The translations under genes were made by a program, and so were the position numbers. Below are positions 1 to 8,573 of a stretch of DNA of 64,000 nucleotides, in pieces. The notes under the pieces are model-generated. The model had not been told where the DNA came from and did not search any database. It saw only the letters and a list, made by a program, of their open reading frames with translations. The number at the start of each line of letters is the position of its first letter. Position 1 is the first letter of the stretch. The stretch spans positions 186,001 to 250,000 of the forward strand of contig CAVXYY010000003.1 in NCBI GenBank assembly GCA_963766195.1, written 5' to 3'. The stretch comes from JAHEFT01 sp963766195. GTDB taxonomy: Bacteria > Pseudomonadota > Gammaproteobacteria > Xanthomonadales > SZUA-36.

Positions 1-792
1 TTTGTGAATTTCCACCCATCCGCCTGCGGTTCGAACAAGGAAGAAGTCAAGGGCACGTTATTTCGCGGCCAGGACTCTTTGAAATTGGTTACCCATTGCG
101 AAAGTGCGAAAAAATTTGAGCAATATTTTATCCTGGAAATGCTTTCGTACCGCATGTACAACCTGATCACTGATTTCAGTTTCCGTGTCCGCCCTCTGAA
201 CGTGACCTATATCGACAGCGACAACGGCAAGAAGTACGAGGATCGCTTCGGATTCCTGATTGAAGATGACAGCGACGTCGCAAAACGCCATGACCTGAAA
301 AAAGTCAATGTCTCCAAAGTCCGGTTGTCACAACTTGAACCCCGCGAGACCAGCGAAATGTCGCTGTTCCATTATATGATTTCCAATGTTGACTGGTCAG
401 CCCTGAGCGGCCCGGACGACTCTTGCTGCCACAATACGAAGCTGATTGGCCCCGAGCCTTTGCAGAAAGGAGACAGGGTTTACCCCATTCCCTACGATTT
501 TGATTCTTCCGGGCTGGTGAATGCCCACTATGCAGTTCCGGCTGCTGGTTTGCCGGTCAAAACAGTCACCCAGAGACTGTACCGTGGTTACTGTGTTTTC
601 AATGACGAACTGGAGGCGACACGAGAGGAGTTTCTCAAGCAGGAAACAGCCATCTATGCACTGATCAACAATGAAGACCGGCTTTTTACAAACACGAAAA
701 ATAAATCGATAAAATATCTCGAGAAGTTCTTCGACATCATCAAAGACCCCAAGGATTTCGACAAACTGATTATCCGGAAGTGCCGCAAATAG
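1..792 (+). CDS. Conserved protein of unknown function, possibly kinase-like, 5' partial
   Basis: The reading frame is open from the first base, so the true start probably lies outside the window; a GTG at position 4 is only the first start codon seen. The visible 262 residues contain FGFLIEDDSD, then FHYMISNVDWS, HNTKLIG and PIPYDFDSSG. The order Asn-x-Asp, His-Asn-x-Lys, Asp-Phe-Asp resembles the catalytic and metal-binding loops of atypical kinases of the CotH/HipA kind. This is inference from motif order and not a family assignment. The 3' end overlaps the convergent phosphatase gene by about 23 bp. A DUF4956 gene, a family often found near CotH-type and polyphosphate polymerase genes, lies just beyond. 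The role is unknown. Confidence 0.6.
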   Translation, partial: FVNFHPSACGSNKEEVKGTLFRGQDSLKLVTHCESAKKFEQYFILEMLSYRMYNLITDFSFRVRPLNVTYIDSDNGKKYEDRFGFLIEDDSDVAKRHDLKKVNVSKVRLSQLEPRETSEMSLFHYMISNVDWSALSGPDDSCCHNTKLIGPEPLQKGDRVYPIPYDFDSSGLVNAHYAVPAAGLPVKTVTQRLYRGYCVFNDELEATREEFLKQETAIYALINNEDRLFTNTKNKSIKYLEKFFDIIKDPKDFDKLIIRKCRK

Positions 793-1987
793 GAACGGGT
801 TTGGGTCCGGGTTCCAGGGTGGTGTCGCCGGCCATTCCGGCGTCCTCTTCGAGCACCTCTGGAACTTCAGGATTCCGCAGTTTCTCCAGTCGTTGCTGCA
901 GGTAGGGATTCCCCGGATCCAGCGCGATGACTTTTTCCAGGTAGGGGATTCGATCCGAATCTTTTGAGGGCAGCGGTATTTTGCCCTCGGGATAGCCCGC
1001 CACAGGTCCTTCCGGGGTAAGTTCCAGGTAGCCGATACGCCCGCCATACGCACTCGAGATTCCCGTATCGATCATCACCACTTTGCCGTCATACAGCGGC
1101 CAGATCACACCGCTGGTCACCGTGTGCCCCACGGCGATCCGCTTGGCCTGGTGACGGGCCAGGATGGCGTCAACGGTTTCAGGCAGTGCAGCAGGCTCTT
1201 CCCCCGAAAGCCCCCGGTACCACAAGGGTCCGAATTGGTCTTCGAGGATGCCGGAATCTGCCGGATCAAACTGCCGCAATTTGCCGATGACCTGTTCTGT
1301 CATCGAATCGAGGGAGTTCTGGCAGTAGAACCCGCTGATGCCTCCGTGGACAAACAGGGTGTCATTGATCCGCACGGCAACTTTCTGGTTCATCACCCAC
1401 TTGGCGTATTCGCCGTCCGGGTTCCAGGCCGGGTCCCAGGCCTGGCGGTGTTCCACCCAACCCAGGGGATGCTTCAGGTTCCATTCCTCGCGGTAATTTT
1501 CCGGTAAAGCCGCGAAAGCCTCCGGGTCTGCGGCCTCGAGATTCTGCATGGTGACTTCGAAGACGCGGTCTCTCAGTTTGGCGGAATTTTTCGTCACGAA
1601 AGCCTCGAACTCACCATCGCTCACGTAGCGCAGATCACCATAGACATTCATGGCTTCGTGATTGCCGATCAGGTTATGAACACGGCCGCCCTTGCGTTCC
1701 GCCTGTTTACCCAGTTTCGTAATGTGCTCGATGATTTTTCGTGTATCCGGGCCTCGATCCGGAATATCCCCGGTTTGAACGAAGTGCGTATTCCCGGCGA
1801 TCCACTTTCCCTTTTTATCCACCAGGCCGGCCGCAACGAGCGTGGCCATGTAATTGTCGTAATCACCATGCAAATCCCCAATGGCTACGACTCGTTCAAC
1901 GCCTTCCCACTGGAATTCATCAATTTGCCTGGCGTCGGCAAACGCCAGGTTGGCACACAGCAACATCGACAGAATGATGATTTTCAC
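770..1987 (-). CDS. Secreted PPP-type metallophosphoesterase
   Basis: This is a calcineurin-like serine/threonine-type phosphoprotein phosphatase fold with a dinuclear metal site. Visible motifs are GDLHGD near residue 37, GDIPDRG near 73, GNHE near 108, HGGISG near 235 and a later GHTVTSG. Together they form the complete PPP signature, as in Shewanella-like phosphatases. I chose the GTG at 1987 because GGAG lies 7 nt upstream and translation then begins directly with a signal peptide (KIIILSMLLCANLAFA), so the enzyme is probably periplasmic. The open frame extends to 2125, but that would place a long tail before the signal peptide and overlap the DUF4956 gene. The gene follows that gene in the same direction and probably shares its transcript. 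The substrate is unknown. Confidence 0.85.
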   Translation of the reverse strand: MKIIILSMLLCANLAFADARQIDEFQWEGVERVVAIGDLHGDYDNYMATLVAAGLVDKKGKWIAGNTHFVQTGDIPDRGPDTRKIIEHITKLGKQAERKGGRVHNLIGNHEAMNVYGDLRYVSDGEFEAFVTKNSAKLRDRVFEVTMQNLEAADPEAFAALPENYREEWNLKHPLGWVEHRQAWDPAWNPDGEYAKWVMNQKVAVRINDTLFVHGGISGFYCQNSLDSMTEQVIGKLRQFDPADSGILEDQFGPLWYRGLSGEEPAALPETVDAILARHQAKRIAVGHTVTSGVIWPLYDGKVVMIDTGISSAYGGRIGYLELTPEGPVAGYPEGKIPLPSKDSDRIPYLEKVIALDPGNPYLQQRLEKLRNPEVPEVLEEDAGMAGDTTLEPGPKPVPICGTSG

Positions 1988-2033
1988 CGGGTATCTCCAA
2001 AACAAAGATGCATTATGCAAAACCGACCCCTCA

Positions 2034-2705
2034 TCAGCCAGTAAGTTCGTTTTCAGCTTCATCCCCCTCGCGCTTGTCGAGCTGGGCTGAGCGCATGTAT
2101 TGTTTGGCTTCTTTTCTGAAACCATAGTTTATTTTCCAGAGCCAAAGAAAGGTATAACAAAAAATAACCGTCATCACGGCAGCGATGATCAGCATGCCAA
2201 TACCGGCCGCGAGCCCGACGGCCACTGCCATGAAAATAAACAGCGAGTCAGCCGTGCTCTTGAGCGATGTGCGATAACGCACCGCGGCGACCACTCCCGT
2301 CAGGCTAAACGCCAGTGCAAGGCTGTTGTGCACGACGAGCACGATGCCGGTGACGGCAATCGGCAATACGATCATGCTCTGCAACAACGACTGGTCCATC
2401 TGGGTTTTTTCACGGATGGAAATGTAAGTCCAGGACACAGGGATCATCAGCAGAACAGCGCCCAGTATGGCCGTGACCAGCCAAACCATGCTGTCGAACT
2501 CATTGATGACGCGGGAAGCATTTATTTCAACCCCGGTGAAGGAATCCGGGTCGCCGTAGGTCATCAATCGGTCAATCGTGCCGATCGGCAAATGGCTGGA
2601 AATGTCCGGGATCAGGTAGTTTGCCAGCCAGCCGAGGCTGAACATCAACCCATAAAAGACGTTCAGCCTGAAAAAAAGACGCAAATCCCGCCGTTGATGA
2701 TCCAT
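2034..2705 (-). CDS. DUF4956 family membrane protein
   Basis: A 223-residue integral membrane protein with four to five hydrophobic segments (about residues 12-30, 75-95, 108-130, 150-180) and a charged C-terminal tail. The segment LAFSLTGVVAAVRYRTSLK is the conserved core of the DUF4956 family. Members are often encoded with polyphosphate polymerase (VTC) or CotH-type kinase genes, but their biochemical role is not established. Here the downstream partner is a secreted phosphatase 46 bp away, and a kinase-like unknown lies beyond it. The set may act on a phosphate-containing polymer or surface substrate; that is inference only. Confidence 0.8.
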   Translation of the reverse strand: MDHQRRDLRLFFRLNVFYGLMFSLGWLANYLIPDISSHLPIGTIDRLMTYGDPDSFTGVEINASRVINEFDSMVWLVTAILGAVLLMIPVSWTYISIREKTQMDQSLLQSMIVLPIAVTGIVLVVHNSLALAFSLTGVVAAVRYRTSLKSTADSLFIFMAVAVGLAAGIGMLIIAAVMTVIFCYTFLWLWKINYGFRKEAKQYMRSAQLDKREGDEAENELTG

Positions 2706-2843
2706 GCGCCGAATAATAGCGTGTTTGTCACGCAGATTCGATCAGTCGCGGGAACAAATGTGGCAAAGCCGGTGTCACTCAACGGGGGCGGTTCGTAGTA
2801 AAATGCAATCCGGCGGCTTTATCGTCCTCTCGGGAGACCCTTG

Positions 2844-3512
2844 ATGAAACACCTGAATAATTGCCTGCTTATAATGGCTTTACTGCTCTTTGCCGTAAAC
2901 GGACCGGCACTTGCCGGACAGGAAGACTTGCCTGAAGTGACCGTGGAAGGTCTGCACCGGGTCCCGGACTCGAAGCTGGCCGTCGTCTATGCGGAACCGG
3001 GTGCGGACCTCTCGCCGTACCATCGAATCCTGTTGCTGGACGCTTACGTCGCCTTCAAGAAAAACTGGGAACGCGACCAACGCAGTGCGGCCAACCCGCT
3101 GAGGGTCACCTCCAGTGACGTCGAAGAAATAAAAAGCAGGCTGTCAGGGGAATTCGAATCCGTATTCCGCTCAACCCTTGAAAACGCAGGTTATCAATTG
3201 ACTGACGAACCGGGCGATGATGTACTCCTGGTCCGGCCGGCCATCATTAACCTGGACGTCAACGCGCCCGATACTCCAAGAACCGGGAGAACAAAATCCT
3301 ATACATCTTCCGCCGGAGAAATGACCCTCTATATCGAATTATACGATTCGGTCACCGGTGATATGATCGCCAAAGCCCTGGATCGCAGGGTCGATAACCA
3401 GGCTTACTACACCTGGTCCAACTCGGTTACCAACAAAAAGGCGGCCGATAAAATTCTGCAGGGGTGGGCCTCGATCCTGGTCGAAGCGCTGGATGAAGCG
3501 AGGCAACCCTGA
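2844..3512 (+). CDS. DUF3313 family secreted protein
   Basis: A 222-residue protein with a signal peptide (LLIMALLLFAVNGPALAG) and a DUF3313-like body: residues near 60-75 read HRILLLDAYVAFKKNW, followed by a mixed alpha/beta region ending in a helix. DUF3313 proteins are small periplasmic or lipid-anchored proteins of unknown function. No lipobox cysteine is seen. The ATG at 2844 has GGGAG 7 nt upstream; the frame also allows a TTG one codon earlier. It is divergent from the DUF4956 gene, with about 140 bp between them for promoters. Confidence 0.75.
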   Translation: MKHLNNCLLIMALLLFAVNGPALAGQEDLPEVTVEGLHRVPDSKLAVVYAEPGADLSPYHRILLLDAYVAFKKNWERDQRSAANPLRVTSSDVEEIKSRLSGEFESVFRSTLENAGYQLTDEPGDDVLLVRPAIINLDVNAPDTPRTGRTKSYTSSAGEMTLYIELYDSVTGDMIAKALDRRVDNQAYYTWSNSVTNKKAADKILQGWASILVEALDEARQP

Positions 3513-3588
3513 ATTCCAGAAGACTTTCAATATCCACTCCCGCATAATACGTCGCTGATTTCAAAGTTTCCCAAGGAGAAAAAGTTCA

Positions 3589-3994
3589 ATGAAACTCAAG
3601 TCCATCGCTTTTTGTATGTTTTCTTCACTATTTGCTTTTTCCGGCTCCCTGTTTGCCCAGGATCCCGTAACCACCGTCGTAGAAGGATGTGACGCGGAAA
3701 TCGCAACCTATCTGCAGCCAGGTAAGCCCCGGTGAAGGCAGGATGCTGGCCTGTTTCTACGCCCATGAAGACAAGCTCTCGGGCAAGTGTGAGTACGCTC
3801 TTTACAGCGCCGCGGCCCAGCTTGACCAGGCAGTCTCCGCCCTTAACTACCTGGCTGGCCAGTGCGAGAACGATATCGTGAGCCTGTGTGCGAATGTCGA
3901 AATGGGTGAAGGCCGCATACTCGACTGCCTGGCAGCCCAGGAAGAGGCGGTCAGCGCCGAGTGCAAAGCCGCTATCGCCCAGGTTATAGAATAA
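3589..3994 (+). CDS. Secreted cysteine-rich repeat protein (frameshifted)
   Basis: The ATG at 3589 has a strong AAGGAG site and opens a signal peptide ending near SGSLFAQD. The mature part contains repeats of the form Cys-x6-Cys with GEGRMLACFYAHED and GEGRILDCLAAQEE, the pattern of the cysteine-rich (GLG1-type) repeat family. The frame is broken near 3712: the N-terminal frame reads GCDAEIATY and then leaves the family pattern, while the next frame resumes with CSQVSPGEGRM. Removing one C between TAT and TGC restores a continuous protein of about 135 residues. A sequencing indel is more likely than decay because both halves are intact. Function unknown; the disulfide-rich form suggests the periplasm or outside of the cell. 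Confidence 0.75.
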
Positions 3995-4056
3995 ATCCCA
4001 GAAATCTCTGATCTATTATGGTTTACCCGGTGAAATTCACCGGCTGTGAAACCCCG

Positions 4057-4086
4057 GCCGGCGCCTCGAAAACGCCGGCTTTTTTT
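4057..4086 (+). terminator. Rho-independent terminator after the Cys-rich protein gene
   Basis: The perfect stem GCCGGCG / CGCCGGC, with a 9-nt loop, is followed directly by seven T residues. It lies about 60 bp after the stop of the cysteine-rich protein gene. The rest of the gap 3995-4299 shows no gene; the promoter of the minor pilin pair presumably lies between 4090 and 4290, but I could not fix its boxes. Confidence 0.85.
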
Positions 4087-4299
4087 GGGCCGGTCGTCTG
4101 GACGGCCACTTCAATCCGACAGGCGGTCAGTTGAGCGTATGTTGCGGCAATGAAGTTTCATTATACTGATACCAGTTATAGGTAAATCGATTCGCTACGG
4201 ACTGGCGGCCGGTATTTAGAGGGTTTTCCTCGCATCCGGAACTCTTCAGGGAAGATACCTGAAACAAACGTAATAGTTTGGCTGAGGTCGTAGGGGATT

Positions 4300-4761
4300 A
4301 TGAAAACCAAGCAATTGAGGCATCCTGCCTCGCACTCAAAAGGGATCACTCTGATCGAAATCTTACTGGTGGTCGGCCTGCTGGTCGTTCTCCTGTCGTT
4401 TGCCATGCCATCGGTCAGTGGCGCCGCCATCAAGGCGGAAATGAATTCGACGCTTGAAAATGTCCAGTACTCGTTGCAAATGGCGCGAAAAGTAGCGCGG
4501 GTAACCGAATCCAGTGTCGTGATGAACATTTCGGCCGCACAAGCGGATACCACGCAGGTCATCAGTTTTACCTCTCCAGGTAAAAACGGAGCGGCCAGCA
4601 ATCTGCAAATCCAGGACTTCCCTATTCCGGAGGATGTCGTACTGATATCAGACCACGATTCTTTCGTGTTTGACAGCCGGGGCCTGGTCGAAAACCCGGG
4701 CAGCGTGACGCTGGTTTCAAAAGTTGACGAGGCCGTTACAACAACAATTGACGTTCAATAA
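4300..4761 (+). CDS. fimT: Type IV pilus minor pilin, FimT/GspH-like
   Basis: A 153-residue type IV prepilin-like protein. The class III leader ends SHSKG, cleaved before ITLIEILLVVGLLVVLLSFA, with the conserved Glu at +5 of the mature protein. The rest is a short, weakly conserved globular domain typical of FimT/GspH minor pseudopilins, which help initiate the pilus and can bind DNA in some species. The ATG at 4300 is preceded by AGGGG. The next gene is a second GspH-type pilin 27 bp on. In Pseudomonas-type clusters fimT and fimU directly precede pilV-pilW-pilX; here those genes lie 36 kb further on. Confidence 0.75.
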   Translation: MKTKQLRHPASHSKGITLIEILLVVGLLVVLLSFAMPSVSGAAIKAEMNSTLENVQYSLQMARKVARVTESSVVMNISAAQADTTQVISFTSPGKNGAASNLQIQDFPIPEDVVLISDHDSFVFDSRGLVENPGSVTLVSKVDEAVTTTIDVQ

Positions 4762-4788
4762 TCTGCGGAATGACAAGGGGCAAGACAA

Positions 4789-5358
4789 ATGCACTTCGGG
4801 GAAAAATCAACAAGCAACAGGCGGGGTGAGTTTCGCGGCCTCACAGTACTGGAATTGATGATTGGGCTGGCGGCGTTAGGCGTTGTTGTTCTGATAGCAG
4901 TACCCGGCTCGACGCTCTTGCTGGATAAATACCGGATGAAAGTGACGTCCGATGCAATCATCACCGGTCTCGAACTCGCAAAGTCCGAGGCGAATGCCCG
5001 GAGCGCGGAGGTTATCCTGTGCCCGAGTTCCAACGGCCATACCTGCAGGAAGGACGGCGACTGGAATCATGGCTGGCTGGTTTTTTCGGACGGGAATGGC
5101 AACGGCAGCGTCCAGGAAATCGAATTGATCCAGGCGTTTGACGCGCCCAGCGAGAAAATTCGTATTTCCGCAGACGGCGCGCTGAAAAACTGGGCGGCCT
5201 TCACGGCAACCGGACTGGTCGGGGACAACGATGCCGAGTCAGGGCAGTTTCGGATTTGCCTCCAGGACCCAAACAGCTCCGCCATCCTGTTGACGGTAGC
5301 CGCCGATGGCTGGGTGCAAAAAATGCCTCCCGGGGATAAAGCCTGCCTTGAGGGCTGA
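4789..5358 (+). CDS. fimU: Type IV pilus minor pilin, FimU/GspH-like
   Basis: A 189-residue prepilin with leader GEFRG, cleaved before LTVLELMIGLAALGVVVLIA (Glu at +5). The body matches the GspH/FimT domain: TGLELAKSEANARSAEVILC is its conserved helix and strand, followed by GDWNHGWLVFSDGNGNG and a Cys pair that may form a disulfide (ICL...ACLEG). It follows the other minor pilin by 27 bp and is probably co-transcribed. The product would be processed by PilD and join the priming complex of the pilus. I call it FimU from domain and position; FimT and FimU cannot be told apart with certainty by eye. Confidence 0.8.
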   Translation: MHFGEKSTSNRRGEFRGLTVLELMIGLAALGVVVLIAVPGSTLLLDKYRMKVTSDAIITGLELAKSEANARSAEVILCPSSNGHTCRKDGDWNHGWLVFSDGNGNGSVQEIELIQAFDAPSEKIRISADGALKNWAAFTATGLVGDNDAESGQFRICLQDPNSSAILLTVAADGWVQKMPPGDKACLEG

Positions 5359-5392
5359 GAAAGCCAGCGGAGCTCATTCCGCGCCGACCGCT

Positions 5393-5707
5393 TTATTCTT
5401 CCGGCGCCAGGATCAAACCCAGCCCGTCATGAACAGGCTGTAAACGAAGTTGGCAGCTCAGCCTGGAATTAGGCTGGAACGAATCAAGAATTTCGAGTAA
5501 TTCCTCCTCGTCCGAATCTTTTGGCGGAAAGCTCTCCAACCATTCTTCATCAATGAAGACATGACAGGTCGCACAGGAACACATGCCGCCACATAGCGCG
5601 GCCACTCCCCAGTCCTGCTCTCTCAATAACTCCATCAGGACTTCACCCGGGTTTGCTTCAAGTTCGTGTTGCCGCCCATCCAGGTCGGTTACCTTAATCG
5701 TAAACAT
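5393..5707 (-). CDS. Adrenodoxin-type [2Fe-2S] ferredoxin
   Basis: A 104-residue plant/adrenodoxin-type ferredoxin. Cys39, Cys45, Cys48 and Cys85 are spaced as C-x5-C-x2-C-xn-C (CGGMCSCATC then LSCQL), the classic [2Fe-2S] ligand set; Cys43 is an extra cysteine inside the loop. It starts 27 bp after the BCCT transporter stop and is probably in the same operon. It may feed electrons to a Rieske-type demethylase or P450 acting on the transported compound, but no such oxygenase is in the window, so the partner is unknown. Confidence 0.9.
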   Translation of the reverse strand: MFTIKVTDLDGRQHELEANPGEVLMELLREQDWGVAALCGGMCSCATCHVFIDEEWLESFPPKDSDEEELLEILDSFQPNSRLSCQLRLQPVHDGLGLILAPEE

Positions 5708-5734
5708 TGCACAATCCTTCGCTAAAAAATTCGG

Positions 5735-7237
5735 TCAGCCATGATCTTTGCCGAGTTGCTTCATCAGCGAAACCGCCATCAGGACGCCAACAAAAATCAA
5801 CGGCAGTGAAACAACCAGAGAAGCTGACTGGATAACCTTCAGGCCGCCGACAAACATCAGTGTGAGCGGAAGCACTGCCAGGGCCAGCGCCCAAAATACC
5901 CGGTGCCATCGATCAGGGTCCTCACCGGCCGGTAGTTGACGGGTAGCCGCCGAGGCCAGGATATAGGAAGCAGAATCATAGGTCGTGGCTGAAAACACCA
6001 GGGCGATCAGTGCATAGGTGAGCACGACCGCGCCGGCGGCCGGCAATTGATCGAGGATGGCCACGATGGCCATGGAACCACCCTGCCCGCTGATGATCTC
6101 CGTAACCCCCACCGTCCCGCTCAATTCGAGGCTTAACCCGTAATTACCGATAATCATGTAGAACAGACCGCCGCCCAGTGTGCCGTAGCCGATCATACCG
6201 AAAATAACCTGGCGCAGTGTACGTCCGCGCGAAATCCGGGTCACGAACATGCCCACGAAAGGTGCGTAAGCGATCCACCAGGCCCAGTAGAATACGGTCC
6301 AGTTTTCAATAAAACCGGAGTCCGTAAACGGATCGGTCCAGGTGCTCATCCTGATAAAATTCTGCGCCAGCAAACCCAGGCTGTTTAACGATGTTTTCAA
6401 CAACAGCACGGTGGGCCCGGCGGCCAATACAAAAGCCAGCAACGCGAATGCCAGCCACATATTGAAATCACTCAAGCGCTTGATGCCTTTTTTCAGACCC
6501 AGCCAGACACTGGTGGCAAACAACGCAACCGACGCACCCACGATGGCCAGTTCCATGCTGAAACCTGCCTCCAAACCCGTTACCCGGGCGACGCAGGCAG
6601 CAATCATCGGCGTGGAAAAACCCAGCGAAGTTCCCGCGCCGCCGATGAGTCCGATCATGAACAGCCAGTCGATCAGACGCTCGCTGCGCGTTTCCTGCTC
6701 ACCCCCGAAAAAATAATGACAACTGGTGCTGAGCCTGAGAAAAGTCATTTTCTTGACGTAGTAGGGATACGCGATCGCGACTGTCGGCAGGCAGTAGAAA
6801 GCCCAGGCCGTCGGCCCCCAGTGAAAAATGCCGTAGGTTGCAGCCCATTCGGCGGCCTCGACGGATCGCGGTTCGATACCAAACGGGGGCGCACCGTAAT
6901 AGTAGCCCCACTCTATCGGCGCCCAGAACATCAGGCCGGCGCCGACGCCGGCACAGAACAGCATCGCCGTCCAGCTCAGGGTGCTGAATTCAGGCTTTTC
7001 GTCCGCGGCTGCCAGGCGAACCTCGCCATAGGGTCCCAGCGCCAGCCACAACAGAAAGACCAATACGGCAAAACCCGAAAAAAGATAGAGAAAGCCGAAA
7101 TAGCTGGTGACAAGCCCATACACCCGTTCCAGGAACTCACCACCCGATTCAGGAAAAACGATCAGTGGAATACAGGCTGCCAGAATCACGCCGACCGATG
7201 CCAGGAAGCCGGGCCAGTCGAGTCTGCTATTCTTCAT
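5735..7237 (-). CDS. BCCT family betaine/carnitine/choline-type transporter
   Basis: A 500-residue protein with about 12 membrane segments. The family signature is clear at about residues 310-335 (ENWTVFYWAWWIAYAPFVGM then FVTRISRGRT). GAGLMFWAPIEWGYYYGAPP near residue 95 and FHWGPTAWAFYCLPT near 140 are also diagnostic. Family members import quaternary ammonium or related sulfonium compounds (betaine, choline, carnitine, DMSP) with Na+ or H+. I chose the ATG at 7237 (MKNSRLDWPGFL), where the first membrane segment follows at once; the frame is open for 15 more codons. A ferredoxin gene follows in the same direction and lhgO is divergent. The substrate cannot be read from the sequence. Confidence 0.92.
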   Translation of the reverse strand: MKNSRLDWPGFLASVGVILAACIPLIVFPESGGEFLERVYGLVTSYFGFLYLFSGFAVLVFLLWLALGPYGEVRLAAADEKPEFSTLSWTAMLFCAGVGAGLMFWAPIEWGYYYGAPPFGIEPRSVEAAEWAATYGIFHWGPTAWAFYCLPTVAIAYPYYVKKMTFLRLSTSCHYFFGGEQETRSERLIDWLFMIGLIGGAGTSLGFSTPMIAACVARVTGLEAGFSMELAIVGASVALFATSVWLGLKKGIKRLSDFNMWLAFALLAFVLAAGPTVLLLKTSLNSLGLLAQNFIRMSTWTDPFTDSGFIENWTVFYWAWWIAYAPFVGMFVTRISRGRTLRQVIFGMIGYGTLGGGLFYMIIGNYGLSLELSGTVGVTEIISGQGGSMAIVAILDQLPAAGAVVLTYALIALVFSATTYDSASYILASAATRQLPAGEDPDRWHRVFWALALAVLPLTLMFVGGLKVIQSASLVVSLPLIFVGVLMAVSLMKQLGKDHG

Positions 7238-7289
7238 TCCCAAATCGCTGTTTTCATATCGACGCATTATGCACGAGGGCATATGCTAA

Positions 7290-8514
7290 ATGAACCCGGA
7301 ACAAACACCTGGCGGATTCTTGAAATACGATTTCATCATCATTGGCGCGGGCATCGTGGGACTTTCCACGGCGTGGCATTTACAACGCGCATCGGATGGC
7401 GCCCGCATATTGCTGCTGGAAAAAGAAGCATCACCGGCCCGGCACCAGACGGGGCACAATAGCGGTGTTGTCCACGCAGGCGTCTATTACGAACCGGGAA
7501 GTCTCAAGGCCCGGTTTTGCAGGGAAGGTGCGCGCGCCACCTATGCATTTTGCCGTGAAAACCGTGTGGCCTGCGAGCAGACCGGAAAACTGCTGGTGGC
7601 CACGAACCAGGCCGAATTGGACAGAATGCATCAGCTGTTCAGCCGCTGCCAGGAAAATGGACTGGACCCCCGGATGCTTGGCCCGGGTGAATTACAGGAA
7701 CTGGAACCGGCAATAACCGGAACCGGGGCTTTCCTGGTAAAGGAATCAGGCATCGTTGACTTTCCGGGTATCTGTAACGTCATGATCGAGCAGTTCCGCC
7801 AACGTGGCGGCGTGGTCCGGATGAACACCGAAGTGACTGGCATCACCGAACACAGTTCAGGAATTGACGTACATTGCGGAGCGGATACCTGGCATGCGAA
7901 CTACCTGGCGGTCTGTGCCGGGCTGATGGCTGACCGCCTGGCTCGCTTCCAGGGGTTGGCTCAGGGGTTTCGAATCGTGCCTTACCGTGGTGAGTATTAC
8001 CGCTTGCGCCCGGGGCTCAACAACCTGATCACGCACCTGGTGTACCCCATACCGGACCCTGCATTGCCGTTTCTTGGCATCCACCTTACGCGACTGGTCA
8101 ACGGCACGATCACGGTGGGGCCAAATGCTGTCCAGGGCTGGAAACGCGAGGGCTACGGAGCCATCAATTTCAACCTGCGGGACACGGCGGAGATGCTGAC
8201 CTACCCTGGTTTCTGGAAAGCCAGTGCCCGCCACTTCCGACACGGCGTCCGGGAAATGAAAAACTCGCTGTGGAAGCCCGCATTCCTTGCCCAGGTGAAA
8301 AAATATTGCCCACGTATCGTGGCAGACGACCTGGAGCCCTACCCCGCGGGAATTCGCGCCCAGGCAGTGATGCGCGACGGTTCCCTGTGTGCATGATTTT
8401 TTGCTTGAGCGGACGCCCCGCAGCCTGCATGTGTGCAATGCCCCATCGCCCGCCGCCACGTCGGCTTTTCCCATCGGCCGGCACATCTGTACCATGCTCC
8501 TGGAGAGAACCTGA
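7290..8514 (+). CDS. lhgO: L-2-hydroxyglutarate oxidase (frameshifted near 8390)
   Basis: FAD-dependent oxidase of the DAO/GlpD fold that converts L-2-hydroxyglutarate to 2-oxoglutarate and passes electrons to quinone. The N-terminal dinucleotide fold is visible (DFIIIGAGIVGLSTAWHL, residues 14-31), followed by the LhgO segment HQTGHNSGVVHAGVYYEPGS near 50-70, which carries active-site His residues, and later GIRAQAV near the C-terminus. The frame breaks near 8390: after MRDGSL one extra base turns VHDFLLERTPRSLHVCNAPS into a stop. The downstream frame runs to 8514 and gives the expected length of about 408 residues. A TTG at 7320 is a possible alternative start. The gene is divergent from the BCCT transporter. 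Confidence 0.88.
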
Positions 8515-8573
8515 CTACCGCTGGCTCAACATACTGGAACCACCGGCGGAGAAAATAATCCGGGGCTTTTCCA

